A stretch of 64,000 nucleotides of DNA, taken from assembly GCA_012064385.1 (NCBI GenBank), contig QRDG01000473.1:3603965-3667964 (forward strand), written 5' to 3'. The notes under the pieces are model-generated. The model had not been told where the DNA came from, did not search any database, and worked only from the letters and a program-made list of their open reading frames with translations. Both the position numbers and the translations under genes were made by a program. Within the stretch, counting starts at the first letter, position 1; each line of letters begins with the position of its first letter. The stretch is from Puccinellia tenuiflora (Eukaryota > Streptophyta > Magnoliopsida > Poales > Poaceae). Shown piece after piece: positions 37,586 to 48,079 of this stretch.

Positions 37586-38512
37586 TTAGGCAACGTAGGC
37601 CTTCTCTTGTATTGGCTTGCGACAATCAGATTTAAAGTGTCCAAATATGCCACAATTATGGCACCGCACCTTCTTGATATCAAATTTTCTCTTCGACTGT
37701 GCCTCGCCGCCATCTTGTCCTCCGTTGCCTTTCTTGGATGACTTAGGTTTCCATTGCTTCTTTCCATCGCCTCCCGAGGGTTTGCTGGATCCGCCCCGCT
37801 GTTCTTTCGACAAGGCTTCCCATTGCTGCCTCGTAAGCATCAATTGCTCGTTGTCCTCAGATTTTCCACTATCCATGCGAACTCTTGCGTCATGAGCCTT
37901 GAATCGACCCACAAGATCTTCAACCGTTAGGGTTTTTATATCGATGCATTGCTCAATTGAAGTGACGATCTGTATATAGCGTTTATCCGCTGCACGCAAA
38001 AAACGCCTCACCACAAACAGATCCTCCAACTTCTCTCCATAGCTGCGGATTGAGTTCACCATTGTGACCACACGGGATGCGGACTGATCTGGAGATTCAT
38101 CCGCTCCCATACTCAGATTCTCGTAGCCTTTCATTAGGGTTTGGAGCATCGCCTCCTTCACACGATCATGTCCTTCATACAGAAGTTTGATCGCTGCCCA
38201 TGCGTCCTTCGCCGATTTCTTTCCGACGAGGTGCTGCAGAACATCCTTCGGTACCACGGAGTAGAGGGCTGTCAGCGCTTGCCGATCTTTTGTGTACTTT
38301 GCCCCTCCCTTCCGATACTCATCGCCGCCGGGATCTACTGCTTCCCAGTTCTCCTGCGCCTCCATGGCTACCTCCATGTTCATCGCCCAAAGAGCATAGT
38401 CCTCGCGATCCAGGCGGGGGTATAGAGCCGCCCCCACTGTCGTCAATTCTTTCGACGCTGCAGCCGCCGCCATGCCGAGTTCCCCTCCGTGCTCGCGCTT
38501 CACCAACGCCAT
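37586..38512 (-). CDS. Element A gag (UBN2 type with zinc knuckle)
   Basis: 308-aa open frame beginning MALVKREHGGE. It has the Copia gag body (LDREDYALWAMNMEVAM, LLYEGHDRVKEAMLQTLM, RRFLRAADKRYIQIVTSIEQ) and one CCHC zinc knuckle, CHNCGIFGHFKSDC. Starts about 45 bp inside the primer site. The stop TAA after KAYVA falls where an intact Copia would read through into protease, so the gag frame itself is intact but the polyprotein is cut. Confidence 0.9.
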   Translation of the reverse strand: MALVKREHGGELGMAAAAASKELTTVGAALYPRLDREDYALWAMNMEVAMEAQENWEAVDPGGDEYRKGGAKYTKDRQALTALYSVVPKDVLQHLVGKKSAKDAWAAIKLLYEGHDRVKEAMLQTLMKGYENLSMGADESPDQSASRVVTMVNSIRSYGEKLEDLFVVRRFLRAADKRYIQIVTSIEQCIDIKTLTVEDLVGRFKAHDARVRMDSGKSEDNEQLMLTRQQWEALSKEQRGGSSKPSGGDGKKQWKPKSSKKGNGGQDGGEAQSKRKFDIKKVRCHNCGIFGHFKSDCRKPIQEKAYVA

Positions 38513-38569
38513 GATCTCCTGCTTGCTTTCCGAAGATCACGGACAATCTACCGAGGCTCTGATACCAAC

Positions 38570-38784
38570 TGATGGCCCTCGATCTACACCTGCACGAGAA
38601 TTATCACGGGGAACACGAACACAATACACGCACGCGACACAGATTGGATTGCAACATGTCCGTGTCGGACGTTTGGTTTCTTATTGCTTTTCGAACTAGG
38701 GTTTACAGGGGGGTATTACATGTATATATAGAACTAGGGTGTAGTCCTTGCACAACACGACTTGCCGTCGTGCTTAATCCCAAC
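38570..38784 (-). repeat. Element A LTR (5' LTR in element orientation)
   Basis: TG...CA ends, matching 12751-12966. Flanked by TSD gtgcg (38785-38789). Confidence 0.93.
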
Positions 38785-38789
38785 AGTGC

Positions 38790-39050
38790 GACACTGCTGG
38801 CTGCCGCTCGATCTGGGACCTCCGCGCCCCCATCCCCTTGGATCGTGATGTTTGGGTCTTGTGCTCCGTCGCGGTGCTGTGGCAGCTGTGGAAGGCGAGG
38901 AACGACAAGGTCTTCAACTCCAAGACTGCGGCGGCCGCTGCTGTCCTGCAACGTGCTGCTGATGATATTGCCCTCTGGTCGCATCGTCTTCGCCCCGCTC
39001 TTCGCTCCTGTATTGATGCCCTGCGTGGCTACGTCCTGCATTGCTGACTG
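38790..39050 (+). pseudogene. LINE fragment, right part
   Basis: After one TSD copy is removed, the LINE frame from 12492-12750 continues here without shift (SIWDLRAP, VLWQLWKARNDKVFN, then an Ala-rich segment) to a stop at about 39047. WKxRNDxVF is typical of the C-terminal end of plant LINE ORF2 proteins. Confidence 0.78.
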
Positions 39051-39118
39051 TTTTAGTCCTCTCGCCCCTACCCCCTGCAATGCTTCTGTTATTGTGTAAG
39101 AACTGGGCCATGTGTAGG

Positions 39119-39493
39119 TGCCCCCCCCCCCCCCCCCCCCCCCCCGCCCGCGCGGGTTATTCTCGAAAAAATACATAAATGGTAGATAAGCTAGTGGTAC
39201 TAATGTGATGATCTGAGCCATTTCATCCCACGAGCAAGAAATACACCCTGAAAACAGACCTTTTTTTTTTGTTTTTTTATTGCTTATCAGCCCTTTTCAA
39301 GCCAACCGGTAAAATACTCGTTGGTAGAAGATGGGCCATACGGCCCGTGGACTATGGCGCATCAGCTTGCACATCGCCTATGTTTATCCAGGAAGGCGAG
39401 TTATAAAAAATCACCCTAAAAAAAATCAAATCCGGGGAGGCAGGCACCGCCGACTCCCGATCAAAGCAAACCAGATAGAGATCGCGAGGGATC
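39119..39493. other. Poly-C tract and upstream region of the I29 gene
   Basis: A run of about 25 C at 39121-39145, then CGCCCGCGCGGG, marks or follows the LINE end. The rest up to the ATG at 39494 shows no ORF or clear TATA box. The poly-C run is a likely length-uncertain assembly point. Confidence 0.55.
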
Positions 39494-41098
39494 ATGTCGC
39501 CACTTGGATTCTTCGGCTCTGTCGCCGTGAGGAGGCTCTCCTCACGCCGGATCTGCCGGCAAGCCTTACGAACAGCGACCCTGCGGCACCAGTCTGTGCG
39601 TACAAATTAAATCTCTCCCTTTCCCTCCCTCGCCCTCTCTACGCCTGGTTAATGTATCATCATCATATCTGGTGCAGAAGACAGTTGCTGACGGTGTGGG
39701 TGGATTTGGCTTCATTGGCAGGTAGCTTACCAGTTTTCAGCTTATATAGATGTCGCACAAAAATATTTTCGTCCAACAACAAATTAGCCTCTAAACTCTC
39801 TGTTGATTAGTCTTCTTTAATTTTGTTGCAGCTCTCTAGCCCTAGGCCAAAAATAGAGCGGTAGGAGCCTCTCCTGCTCTACATTCCTTAAAAAAAGATA
39901 ACTTCTAATGGTGCTATCTCAACTGTGTTTGGTAACAGGAGTACGGAAAGTGCTTTTTTCATAAAAAAATTAATCGACATTTTAAAGTTTCAAAAAATTC
40001 TGAAATTTTTTCTAGATGTTGACAATGACATATTGTATGACTCTGCAAATTTTCAACCCGAAATATTTTTTATTCCTCCCTACACAAAAAAGACAAATTC
40101 GGACAAATCTGAAAAAATTCGAACTTTACACCGTTCACATCTCAGATCCAGAAATTTGTCATTTTTACACAGGCCAAAATACAAAATATTTCGTACTGGT
40201 GTTTTACACAGCGGTAGAAATAGTCATGTTCTACGTCTAGGATTTTTTTCACATTTTTTCGAAACTCAGAAATGTGGTTTTCAAAATTTTCAAAAAAACG
40301 AGCTCCGTGGAGCTCGTCCTCCAAATCACCGCACTCGGACTGATATTCTGACACAGTATGGTTGTATTTGATTTGCTTGTTTGATTAGGTTTTTCAGAGC
40401 AACATTGAAGTATTATTATTGGATTTAGTAAATCAAATGATGGAGTACTATGATTTAGGAAATGGGCAGTTTGCTCAATCTCATTTAGTTCTTGCCATAT
40501 GGGTATGATTGTCAACTTTAGTAGAGGCTTGGAAGAGACTAAGTGTAGTTGTGTTGTTGCTTTCCTGTTTAAATTCTGACCCTTAGTATGCAGGTTGCCC
40601 GTGGGCGAATCTCATGGTAGTGCTGTGGCAATGGGTACCTTTTCTGTCTTGATGGGAGGAATGCTGTATTTCAAAGAAGATGCAGTGGAGCGAACAGGTG
40701 TGAAATTAATCTGCCTTAATCTGGATCTGCTGCCTTCTTGTTACTTTGTCATCCGACCATGAATCTTGCCTTGCTCGTAATTAATCGCAGCTCGCAAGCC
40801 GATTCGTGAGGAGGCCCTGGAGGAGGATACCATGGAGGAGAAAGTCATGAAGAAGAGGTTCGAGGAGTGGATGGTCAAGTACGGCCGCACGTACGAGGAC
40901 AAGGAGAAGGCGATGCGGTACGAGCTATTCAAGCGCACGGCTCAGCGAGTCGACTGGATGAACGCAACAAGTAGCAGTGGATGCACCTTTGAAACAAACG
41001 ACTTTGCTGACTGGACCAGTGAAGAGCTCGTGCCTTGTGGAGGATGCCGTGGTGAAAGGTCCATGAGTAGAAGGGCGGTGAGCGGCATCGGTCCTTGA
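39494..41098 (+). CDS. Stand-alone I29 (papain-propeptide) domain protein with an organelle-type N-terminus
   Basis: Three exons: 39494-39591, 40594-40697, 40791-41098 (GT-AG, phases 2 and 1), 510 nt, 169 aa. Residues 1-33 (MSPLGFFGSVAVRRLSSRR...) are Arg/Ser-rich without acidic residues, like a mitochondrial presequence. Residues about 45-60 (AVAMGTFSVLMGGMLYF) form a possible membrane segment. The I29 part starts near residue 85: KRFEEWMVKYGRTYEDKEKAMRYELF, an ERFNIN motif with Thr and Val at two positions, then NDFADWTSEEL (GNFD-like). No peptidase C1 domain follows; the frame ends after a short tail. I29 domains inhibit papain-type proteases, so an inhibitor role is plausible, but target and location are inference. 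Confidence 0.78.
39592..40593. other. Intron 1 of the I29 gene with a probable A/T-rich repeat
   Basis: Spliced out of the model. From about 39930 to 40330 it contains an A/T-rich block (many AAATTTT / TTTTTCGAAA words, GAGCTCCGTGGAGCTC palindrome near 40300) that looks like a dispersed DNA element. I could not define its ends or TSD. Confidence 0.45.
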
Positions 41099-41903
41099 TG
41101 ATCGGTGGCAACTGTCAGCGGGTTCTAGCTCGTTTCTCTACATGTTTGTTACTAATGGCAGTAACTTTATGCGAGAGTGTTGTGCTATGTATGGCAGTAA
41201 TTAACCTAGCACTCCGAATTTTCTCGTTGGTGTTTATGAAGTCAAGACCTGGAACAGTCATTTTGAACAATAGGGGTGGCTGTTTTTATATTTGTTATGC
41301 ATTTAGCACTGAATGTTCTCGGGTTTTGAAACTTGTAATTGTCACGGGATATTAAAACTTTGGACAATATTCACATGATTTTCCCTTGAGAACACAACTG
41401 AACTTCTCAGACACACATGTTCAGGCAGAAAAAAAAAGAATCAACGTAACAACACGGTTCTGGTACCATGCAAGTTCACATTCAAATTCCCCTCACAAAA
41501 AAAAAAAGGTTCACATTCCAAGCAGCCGCCTATAATCAATTGTCACGGATTTGATTTAGTTGGCATACATATACCGAGTTTGGAACAACATTGGAACTGT
41601 GCGTTTGGAACTATTCGCTGTCATACAATCTCTGAAACTGTAGATTCTTGAGGAGCAGCTGTTTCTGGAACAGATCAGATGGCTCGGCCTTTTCACTTTG
41701 AGAGTTGTTGGTCTAATATTGCAATGGGCCACCAGCCCAGATACCGAGTTTGCAACCCTACCGCCTAACGGCGAATCGGCGATCGAGTCGAGCGGAGCGC
41801 CGTCACACTCCAAGTCTCCAACCATCTTCTCGTCAGCCCTTCAGGCTCCACCGTCCACACCTCCGACGGCAAGCAGAGTCAGTCAGAGAACGATCGGGCA
41901 AGC
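41099..41903. other. I29 3' flank, duplicated relative to the BTF3 3' flank
   Basis: No gene seen. Segments (TTCTCGTTGGTGTTTATGAAGTC near 41220; CACACATGTTCAGG near 41413; AACATTGGAACTGTGC near 41588) recur in order in 57.1-57.6 kb between the third I29 remnant and BTF3. This shows that the I29-to-BTF3 interval has been duplicated. Confidence 0.55.
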
Positions 41904-42957
41904 ATGTCACCGCTTCGACTCTTGGGCTCTCTCCTCTCATCCTCGCGCCACAGGTTTATCTCTCTCGACCAAACTGTCGCCTAAAAGTAGAACTGGATTT
42001 GGAATCATACCTGACATAATATGGTCGCAACCGATTTACTAATTTGTTTGCGTTGTTCAAGTACCATTAAACGTGGATTAACGAGATTAGAAAACAAACC
42101 ATGGAACAGTAGAGCCTCAGCCGTATCACTTTTACAGGTTAACGAAATAATATGCCATTCTGTGTTGGGGCCTGTAATTCTGTAACTATGTGTTCCCTTC
42201 TTTAATGCAATGGCAGAGCTCCTGCCTTCTACCGTAAAAAAAGATAATAATCTGCTAGCAGGCAGCAGCTTGTTCCAGTACGTCGATCTATCTCGTCTAA
42301 CCAATTCTACTTGTGATGCAGGTTGCCGCAAGATCGCCGTCCTGCTGTGGTGGCGGCGACGGGTATCACGTTATCTGCGCCGGCGCTGGTCGGAGTCGGA
42401 GGAATGTCTGTCTATAATTGCAAAACAGATGATGACGACGGCGAGGGAGATACAGAGAAGTCGTTAGTAGGTAGGAAATGAATCTGCCTCAAATTTGATC
42501 TCCTGCCTTGCTAGCTAGTCCTTAGTTACCTTACCACGCATCAATCTTTGCCTCGCTCCTAGTCGTAGCTCACCAGCCGATTCATCATAACCACGAGATC
42601 CTAGAGGAGGAGGAGGAGAAAGCCATGACAAGGAGGTTCGAGGAGTGGATGGTCGAGTGAGCAGGAGAAGGCGACGCGGTACGAGATATTTAGGCGCACG
42701 GCCCGGTTCGTCGACGAGCATAATGCGAGTCCGGGCCGCACATCCACCTGTGGGACGAACAACTTCGCCGACAGGACCGAGAAGGAGCGTAGCCGGTGTC
42801 GCAGAGGCACTGTACCAGAAGATGAGCTTGCCCGAGTCCGACGCTAGGACGAACAACTTCGCCGACAGAACCGAGAAGGAGCGTAGCTGGTGTCGCGGAG
42901 GCGCTTATGCACGAGAAGATGCGCTCGCCCGACTCCGACGCCACCGAGATGGATGAT
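41904..42957 (+). pseudogene. Second I29 gene copy, decayed
   Basis: Follows the same exon plan: ATG at 41904 (MSPLRLLGSLLSS, donor after 41953), exon 2 from 42322 (LPQDRRPAVVAATG ...) to about 42470, exon 3 from about 42575 (KAMTRRFEEWMVE). The I29 core has lost roughly 20 bp after FEEWMV, giving an in-frame TGA at about 42658. Further on, a roughly 93-bp unit containing ACGAACAACTTCGCCGACAG is tandemly repeated (from 42756 and 42851). The splice structure is conserved but the inhibitor domain is destroyed. Confidence 0.75.
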
Positions 42958-44299
42958 GATCGCAACTGTCACTTGTTCCCGTTCCCTGCCTGTATGCTTA
43001 TGGTGTATCTCCTGAACAAACCAATAGCTCAGTACACATTAAATCACTACTATACAATTTTGTAAGTTCTTAAAACATTGAAAACTTGAGATATGTGATT
43101 CTCATGGAATTTCCTCGTTGGTGTTTATGAAGTCAGGATCAACTTTATGGGCGGTTATGTATCATAATGATTTGGATTGTACAAACTTTGGACAATTATC
43201 ATAGTTGTGATCAGGGAATTTGAGTTCTGTCCAAACTAATACTCCCTCCGATCCATAAAAAGTGTCGCTCATTTTATACTAAGTCAATTAATTCTGGCTC
43301 AATTAGCTCTACCAAGGCTGCACGCCAGTACAGGAAGCGATCGGTTCGTTCATTTCTGCTCGTGTTCAGTCAGTTCAGGACTCCAGGTACGCTCTTCCCA
43401 ATCGGAACCCTAATTCCCCCCAACACATTAACCCCTAGACAAACGACGCAGCCACAGCCGGGATGAGAGAGGACGATTGACGTTGCAACAGCCGAGTCCT
43501 GAGAATGGTGATCCCTCCGGCCTCCAATTCTCCACGCCTTCTCGTCCTCCTGTGGTAGTCCCACCATATCAATTCGACAACCGCAGAACTTTTTGTTTGG
43601 CCGATAGGCTGCTCTAAGGTACAGTAGAAATTTATACCATTTTCAATTCCGATTGAATTAGTCCAAATTTTTGAAGTTATTTAGTATTCTTTCGTTTCAG
43701 ATTGTATAAGTCGTATTTTTTCTGAAACAAGAAGAGAGACTGGTCATTGTTGATTATACATGAGTCTTTAGATCGACTCTAAAAAAACTCCCCTTTGAAA
43801 TTATGAATACACAGATTCAAAATCTTGGGCCCGCCACTGGCCCGAGTCAGAGAACGATATATATATCGGGCAAAGCTTTACATCGAGGACGTCGCTGGTC
43901 CAGGGGTGCGGGCCGGTGGGGAGCCGGCGCCGTTCGCGTCTAGGCCTGCGCGCACCGGCCCGGCCCACCAGGCCTGGCACTCCCGTCGTATCAATCAATT
44001 CAAGCCTAACCCTCGATCGCAGGGATCTACGTAGTATAAATTGGCACAACTAGGGTTTAACCGCTTCGCCTTCTGCACCCAGCTTGCGCCGCCGCTCGCC
44101 GCCGGCTCTCCCCTGATCAGGTAAGCGAACACGTACGCGCGCGCTACCCCTCCTGGAATCCAGCGTTTGGTCTTTACATTTTTTGCGGCGGCTGCCGTCT
44201 CGTGGCTTTCGTCCTATATCTATCTAATGGTTTTAATTGGTTGTTGGTGGCAATCGCAGGTAGGATCGGAAGGAGGCTGGAGCTAGCCGCCCGCCGGCG
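42958..44299. other. I29 copy 2 flank, MITE stub, and leader of the L3-like mini-gene
   Basis: 42960-43240 resembles the 3' flanks of the other I29 copies (GTAAGTTCTTAAAA; CTCGTTGGTGTTTATGAAGTCA). ACTCCCTCCGATCC at 43240 is one end of a Stowaway MITE without its partner. From 44048 a TAGGGTTTAA telo-box-like motif and a CAG|GTAAGC donor at about 44120 suggest a 5' UTR exon and intron for the gene starting at 44300. Confidence 0.45.
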
Positions 44300-44644
44300 A
44301 TGTCGCACCGCAAGTTCGAGCACCCGATCAGCCAAGGCCCCCTCGGCTTCCTCCCCAGCCCCAGGAAGCGGTACGTACGCACTAGCTAGCTAGCTAGTTG
44401 CCATCGCTCATCTGTGTGCTTAATTTCCATGCACTGATGTCTATCTCTGGTTAATTAATTGGTTTGGCATGTTTAAAGAAAGAGTGATGGAGCGAGGAAA
44501 AGATCAAACGACAGCTTGCCGCAACTTGCTGCATTTCTTGGCTATCTGCCGCTGGAGATCTCACGTCGAAAGGAAGTGCATTCCATTGTGAGATATACCT
44601 GCCCTACACCGCCTTCAACCCCTATTACTCCAGTTATTAGTTAG
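44300..44644 (+). CDS. Small two-exon protein headed by a ribosomal protein L3-like N-terminus
   Basis: Exons 44300-44370 and 44479-44644 (GTACGT donor, TTTAAAG acceptor, phase 2) give a 78-aa frame. The start MSHRKFEHP and [12 protein letters not shown] closely match the L3 N-terminus ([21 protein letters not shown] in plants), and LAAFLGY recalls the LTAFLGYKAG segment of L3. The remainder (LPLEISRRKEVHSIVRYT...) does not fit L3. The 3' end runs into a Stowaway MITE at 44647. It is either an L3-derived novel mini-gene or the relic of a broken L3 copy; expression evidence would be needed to decide. Confidence 0.5.
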
Positions 44645-44646
44645 TA

Positions 44647-44799
44647 CTCACTCTATTCCTAAATATAAGATGTTTTATCTTTTATAAATGAAGATTGAGA
44701 CAAATATATCTAGATATGTTTTAGTGTATATGTCTACTTATTTTATTTTGAATCTAGACAACATGTGAAATATCTAAAACATCTTATATGCTACCCTCC
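44647..44799. mobile_element. Stowaway-type MITE
   Basis: About 153 bp, TA dinucleotides on both sides, ends CTCACTCTATTCCTAAATATAAGATG and its degenerate reverse (CATCTTATATGCTACCCTCC). Inverted AAACATCTTATA/TATAAGATGTTTT arms. A Tc1/mariner-type MITE common in Triticeae introns and flanks. Confidence 0.75.
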
Positions 44800-44852
44800 T
44801 ACCTCTTTCTCGATCGCGCGTCGTAATCTCGTCTTGATATGGTTCCAATCGC

Positions 44853-45574
44853 AGGTAGGATCGGAAGGAGGAGCTAGCCACCCGATCAGCCACGGCTCCC
44901 TCGGCTTCCTCCCCAGCCCCAGGAAGCCCTGCTCCCGGCCGCCGCCCTGGAAGCGGTACGTACGCACGCACGCGTGCACTAGATAGCTAGTTGCCATCGC
45001 TTATCTGCGTGCTTAATTTCCACACACTGATGTCTATCTCATTATGTCTGATTGATTGCTCTTGGTTTGGCATGTTTAAAGAACGAGTGATGGAGCGAGT
45101 AAAAGATACGTAGCTTCTAGTCAAAGAGTCACACAACAGCTTGCTTCGTGAAATTCGGCAAATTACTGTCGACAGTCTTGGCTTTCTGCCGCTGGAGATG
45201 TCACGTCCAAAGGAAGTGCATTCCATTGTGAAATATACCGGCCCGACACCGCCTTCGACACCAAAGCAAAAGGTTGCTTCCCGGCTTGCACGGCTGGCCT
45301 CTATTGAGCCAGTTAATTAGTACGCTACTGTCATTCAAATCTGGAGAGGTAAGTGTAATCGTTTTTAAGAAAAAACAAACCGAATTATAATACACACTAC
45401 ATTATCTATGTTGCTAACAATTGCATTACAATCTGTTTTTACAGGAACAAGGATGACATAGTCATTATTCAGCAAGCCTATCAGAAGAAGTTTTATCACG
45501 AAACAGTGCCCTTTGAAAGGATACTTAGTATATTTGAACTTTCAGCATACTGTAGAAGGATTTCAAAATGTTGA
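44853..45574 (+). pseudogene. Second L3-headed copy, degenerate
   Basis: Repeats the 5' intron end (CAATCGCAG|GTAGGATCGGAAGGAG), but the segment with the ATG and SHRKFE is deleted; [17 protein letters not shown] remains. The second exon from about 45083 hits TGA early, while its later part (LPLEMSRPKEVHSIVKYTG) is still very similar to copy 1. A further exon-like piece at 45444-45574 (NKDDIVIIQQAYQKKFYHE...) has no recognised family. Confidence 0.5.
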
Positions 45575-45949
45575 TGTCCACGGCGGAAAAATCATTTGTA
45601 CACTTTGTAACAGGCTAACAGCTACTTATGTTGGCTGCATGAAATAGTAATACGTATCTCCTAATGGAATTTCTCAGCTAACTTTTTCTTGCCATCAGTG
45701 TAAAACCAACCTCTTCTCGCGCAACAATATGTGTGCCTGGCTAACATTCTATGATGTACTGAAAGAGATACTTTTTTGTTTTTGCGGGGGATATTAATAG
45801 ATACTTAGCCGTATTGCCACGTTGCTCGATATTTACTTTGGTAGTATGGGCGGAATCGTATCACACTTCTTGCTAATTACTCCCTCCATCCCAAAATAAG
45901 TGTCTTTGATTTGTCCAAATATGGATGTATCTAGACATGTATTCTGCAC

Positions 45950-47998
45950 AACCCCCTCTTAAAGTTGTAGATAGCTATCTACAACCCCTGTAATACTGTC
46001 TAAACTCTGGTCCGACCGACGCACGAACCATCCAATAACAACTACTTGCCCACCACCGACGTGCGCCGCTCCCTGCCCAACTTCTCCCCGCCGAGCAGCC
46101 CCTGCTTCTGCTTCCTCCACGCCCATCGTGGACCCACAGCATGCCTTCCAGATCATTCTTCCCGATCCTCTTCCTACGCCGTGGGCCCAATCGGCCCTGC
46201 CCCACATCCCACCGCGGCGTGCTACCGCTTAGCCCGACTCCCATCGACGCGGACCCGACCACATTATTCCCCGCCTAAACGGCCGCTGCTGCTTTGTTCC
46301 ATCGTCGATCTCCGGTTTTCGAATTAGTGACGGTTTGACCCAAGACAGTTCAATATCGCTGGGGCATATTTCGCGTCGCCGTGGTCGCCATTTTCCCAAA
46401 CCGTTCCGGATGTGCAAGATCGCCTGAAAGCGATGAAAAGCGCAACTTGTTATCTCACGCACTTTTTCGAAATTCCTTACGGTTTAAAAGCAGTTTTAAA
46501 TATATATAATTCTGTTGTTTTAGAATTCTCGTTTTTTCTGAACTTTCCCCTTCACAACACTGAACTTCTTCCTACACGTATGTGAACTTCTTCACGGAGC
46601 ACCAGATGCACGTGTTACGTAATTTTTTTTTGACTTGTTCGATTTTTTACCTGTTTGATTTTCGTACTCGGAACCATTTCTGAACTTCCCTCGTCACGAA
46701 AGTGAACTTTCTACGGAGACGTAAGTGAACTTCCTCACGGAGAATAGACGCACGTTCTATGCCACAGTTTTGAACTTCTGGTGATGCATCAGTGAACTAC
46801 CTTTTTTTGACAAGAACTTTTTTTACAAATTTTTAGGACCATATTCTGTTTTTGAACTTTCAGCGTGAATAGTGGTGGACTTTTGCGTGGTGGACGGTGG
46901 ACTTTCTTCCTAACCAATATAAAAAGTGATTTCTTAATCACAGTTTTGCTATCGGTTATCGCCATGAACTTCTCCAAAAGAAAAGTGAACTTTCTTTAAA
47001 CAAACTGAATCTCTATTTTAAATTTTTTTTGTCGAACATACATCAAGATATACATGTCTTTGCCCAACATTGTTCATTTTTGCAAAAAAAAAAGAGAACG
47101 GAGAAAGCATCCCAACAACATTACTTCACTTCAGAACCAGAAAGCATCCCCAACGAGATGTGGTCACAAGCAGCCTCACACATTTTCAGGACCAACAACA
47201 GTTTAGAGTGTGGATGCTGGAGTTCAGAGCGGCCTGATGCGGAGTCCACAGCTCGCGAGCCGAAGTACAGGACGAGATCCCGGAGGTGTGCAGCTCTTTG
47301 GGAGGCAGGGATGGGGACGGCAGGTCAGATAGGCTATCGCCGGCGCGGCGTCACACGGGCGGTGGCGGGCGCAGGTGTGGCAGGTGGCGGGCCGGCCGGC
47401 GAGGCAGTGGCTCGTGCTGGCGATGTGTGAGACTCCAGGGGCGGCGTGCGGGGTACCACCCGTCGGCGAGCAGGGGAACTTCCCCGGATGCGACACGGGG
47501 GTGGTGGAGGGCGTCAGCCGGAACCACAGGTGGTGTGGGAGGGCCTCCGTCGGGGCGGCGCGATCTAGGTCGCGTCGATCCAGATGCAGGCGGCCGGGGA
47601 AACCAGGGGACGTCGCGCCAGGGACGTGCTCGGTGGGCGGCGCGGGGCGGGTGGAGGAGGCGAGGCGGCGACCTTCTGCGCGGGTGGAGGCGCGGCAGCA
47701 CGCGAGGGAGCCGGCGCGGCCCGGTGGAGGCGGGGCGGCGCGAGGGACGAGGCGCGGAGGCGCGCGCGGCGACGCTACCGGGTGGAGGCGGGGCGGCTCT
47801 CAGGGGAGGCGGCGCGGCAGCGCGTGAGGGTGGACGTGCGTGACGGTGGAGGGTGGTCAGGTGTGGTGGGGAAGAAGGGAGGGGTGGGTTCGGGATTTTC
47901 TGTGGGTGGCCACTAAGTGGATCGGTTTGTTTTTCGGGATAAGAAGCTTATTAAGTTGGGGTTCTAGAATAGCTATTCTAGAACCTCTTAAGGGGGTT
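45950..47998. mobile_element. Unclassified 2-kb DNA element with palindromic ends
   Basis: Ends AACCCCCTCTTAAAG (45950) and its inverse CTTAAGGGGGTT (47998). Just inside each lies a palindrome: GTTGTAGATAGCTATCTACAAC on the left and GTTCTAGAATAGCTATTCTAGAAC on the right. No clear TSD found, so the exact ends are uncertain. 46.5-47.0 kb repeats GTGAACTTC-like words; 47.2-47.9 kb is very GC-rich with only low-complexity frames. No transposase motif was seen. Confidence 0.5.
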
Positions 47999-48011
47999 CT
48001 AGATAGTCCTG

Positions 48012-48012
<1 letters not shown>

Positions 48013-48076
<64 letters not shown>
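48013..48076. repeat. (TA)n microsatellite
   Basis: About 32 TA units without interruption at the junction of the 2-kb element with the right Stowaway arm. Length is likely polymorphic and hard to sequence. Confidence 0.9.

Positions 48077-48079
<3 letters not shown>

Larger units (their letters stand above)
12751..38784 (-). mobile_element. Copia LTR retrotransposon A, host of two nested insertions
   Basis: Bounded by 216/215-bp LTRs that begin TG and end CA, with a 5-bp TSD gtgcg at 12746-12750 and 38785-38789. In element (minus) orientation the primer site (GTTGGTATCAGAGCC, 38569-38555) lies inside the right LTR and the polypurine tract (CTTAGGGGGGTGAT, 12980-12967) inside the left LTR. 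Gag-protease-integrase-RT-RNase H order is read from 38.5 kb down to 13.0 kb, broken at 36.63/24.12 kb by element C and at 23.2/14.6 kb by element B. Removing B and C leaves about 5 kb, a normal Copia size. It is inactive: it has a stop after gag, frameshifts and a nonsense codon in RNase H. Confidence 0.93.

Noticed and set aside
43800..44040. hAT-like end (GGGCCCGCCACTGGCCC) near 43.83 kb
   Set aside because: Only one end, no partner TIR and no duplication found.
47286..47916. Long Gly/Arg-rich frames in 47.2-47.9 kb
   Set aside because: Extreme GC bias with overlapping open frames in several phases, inside the 2-kb unclassified element; no domain.
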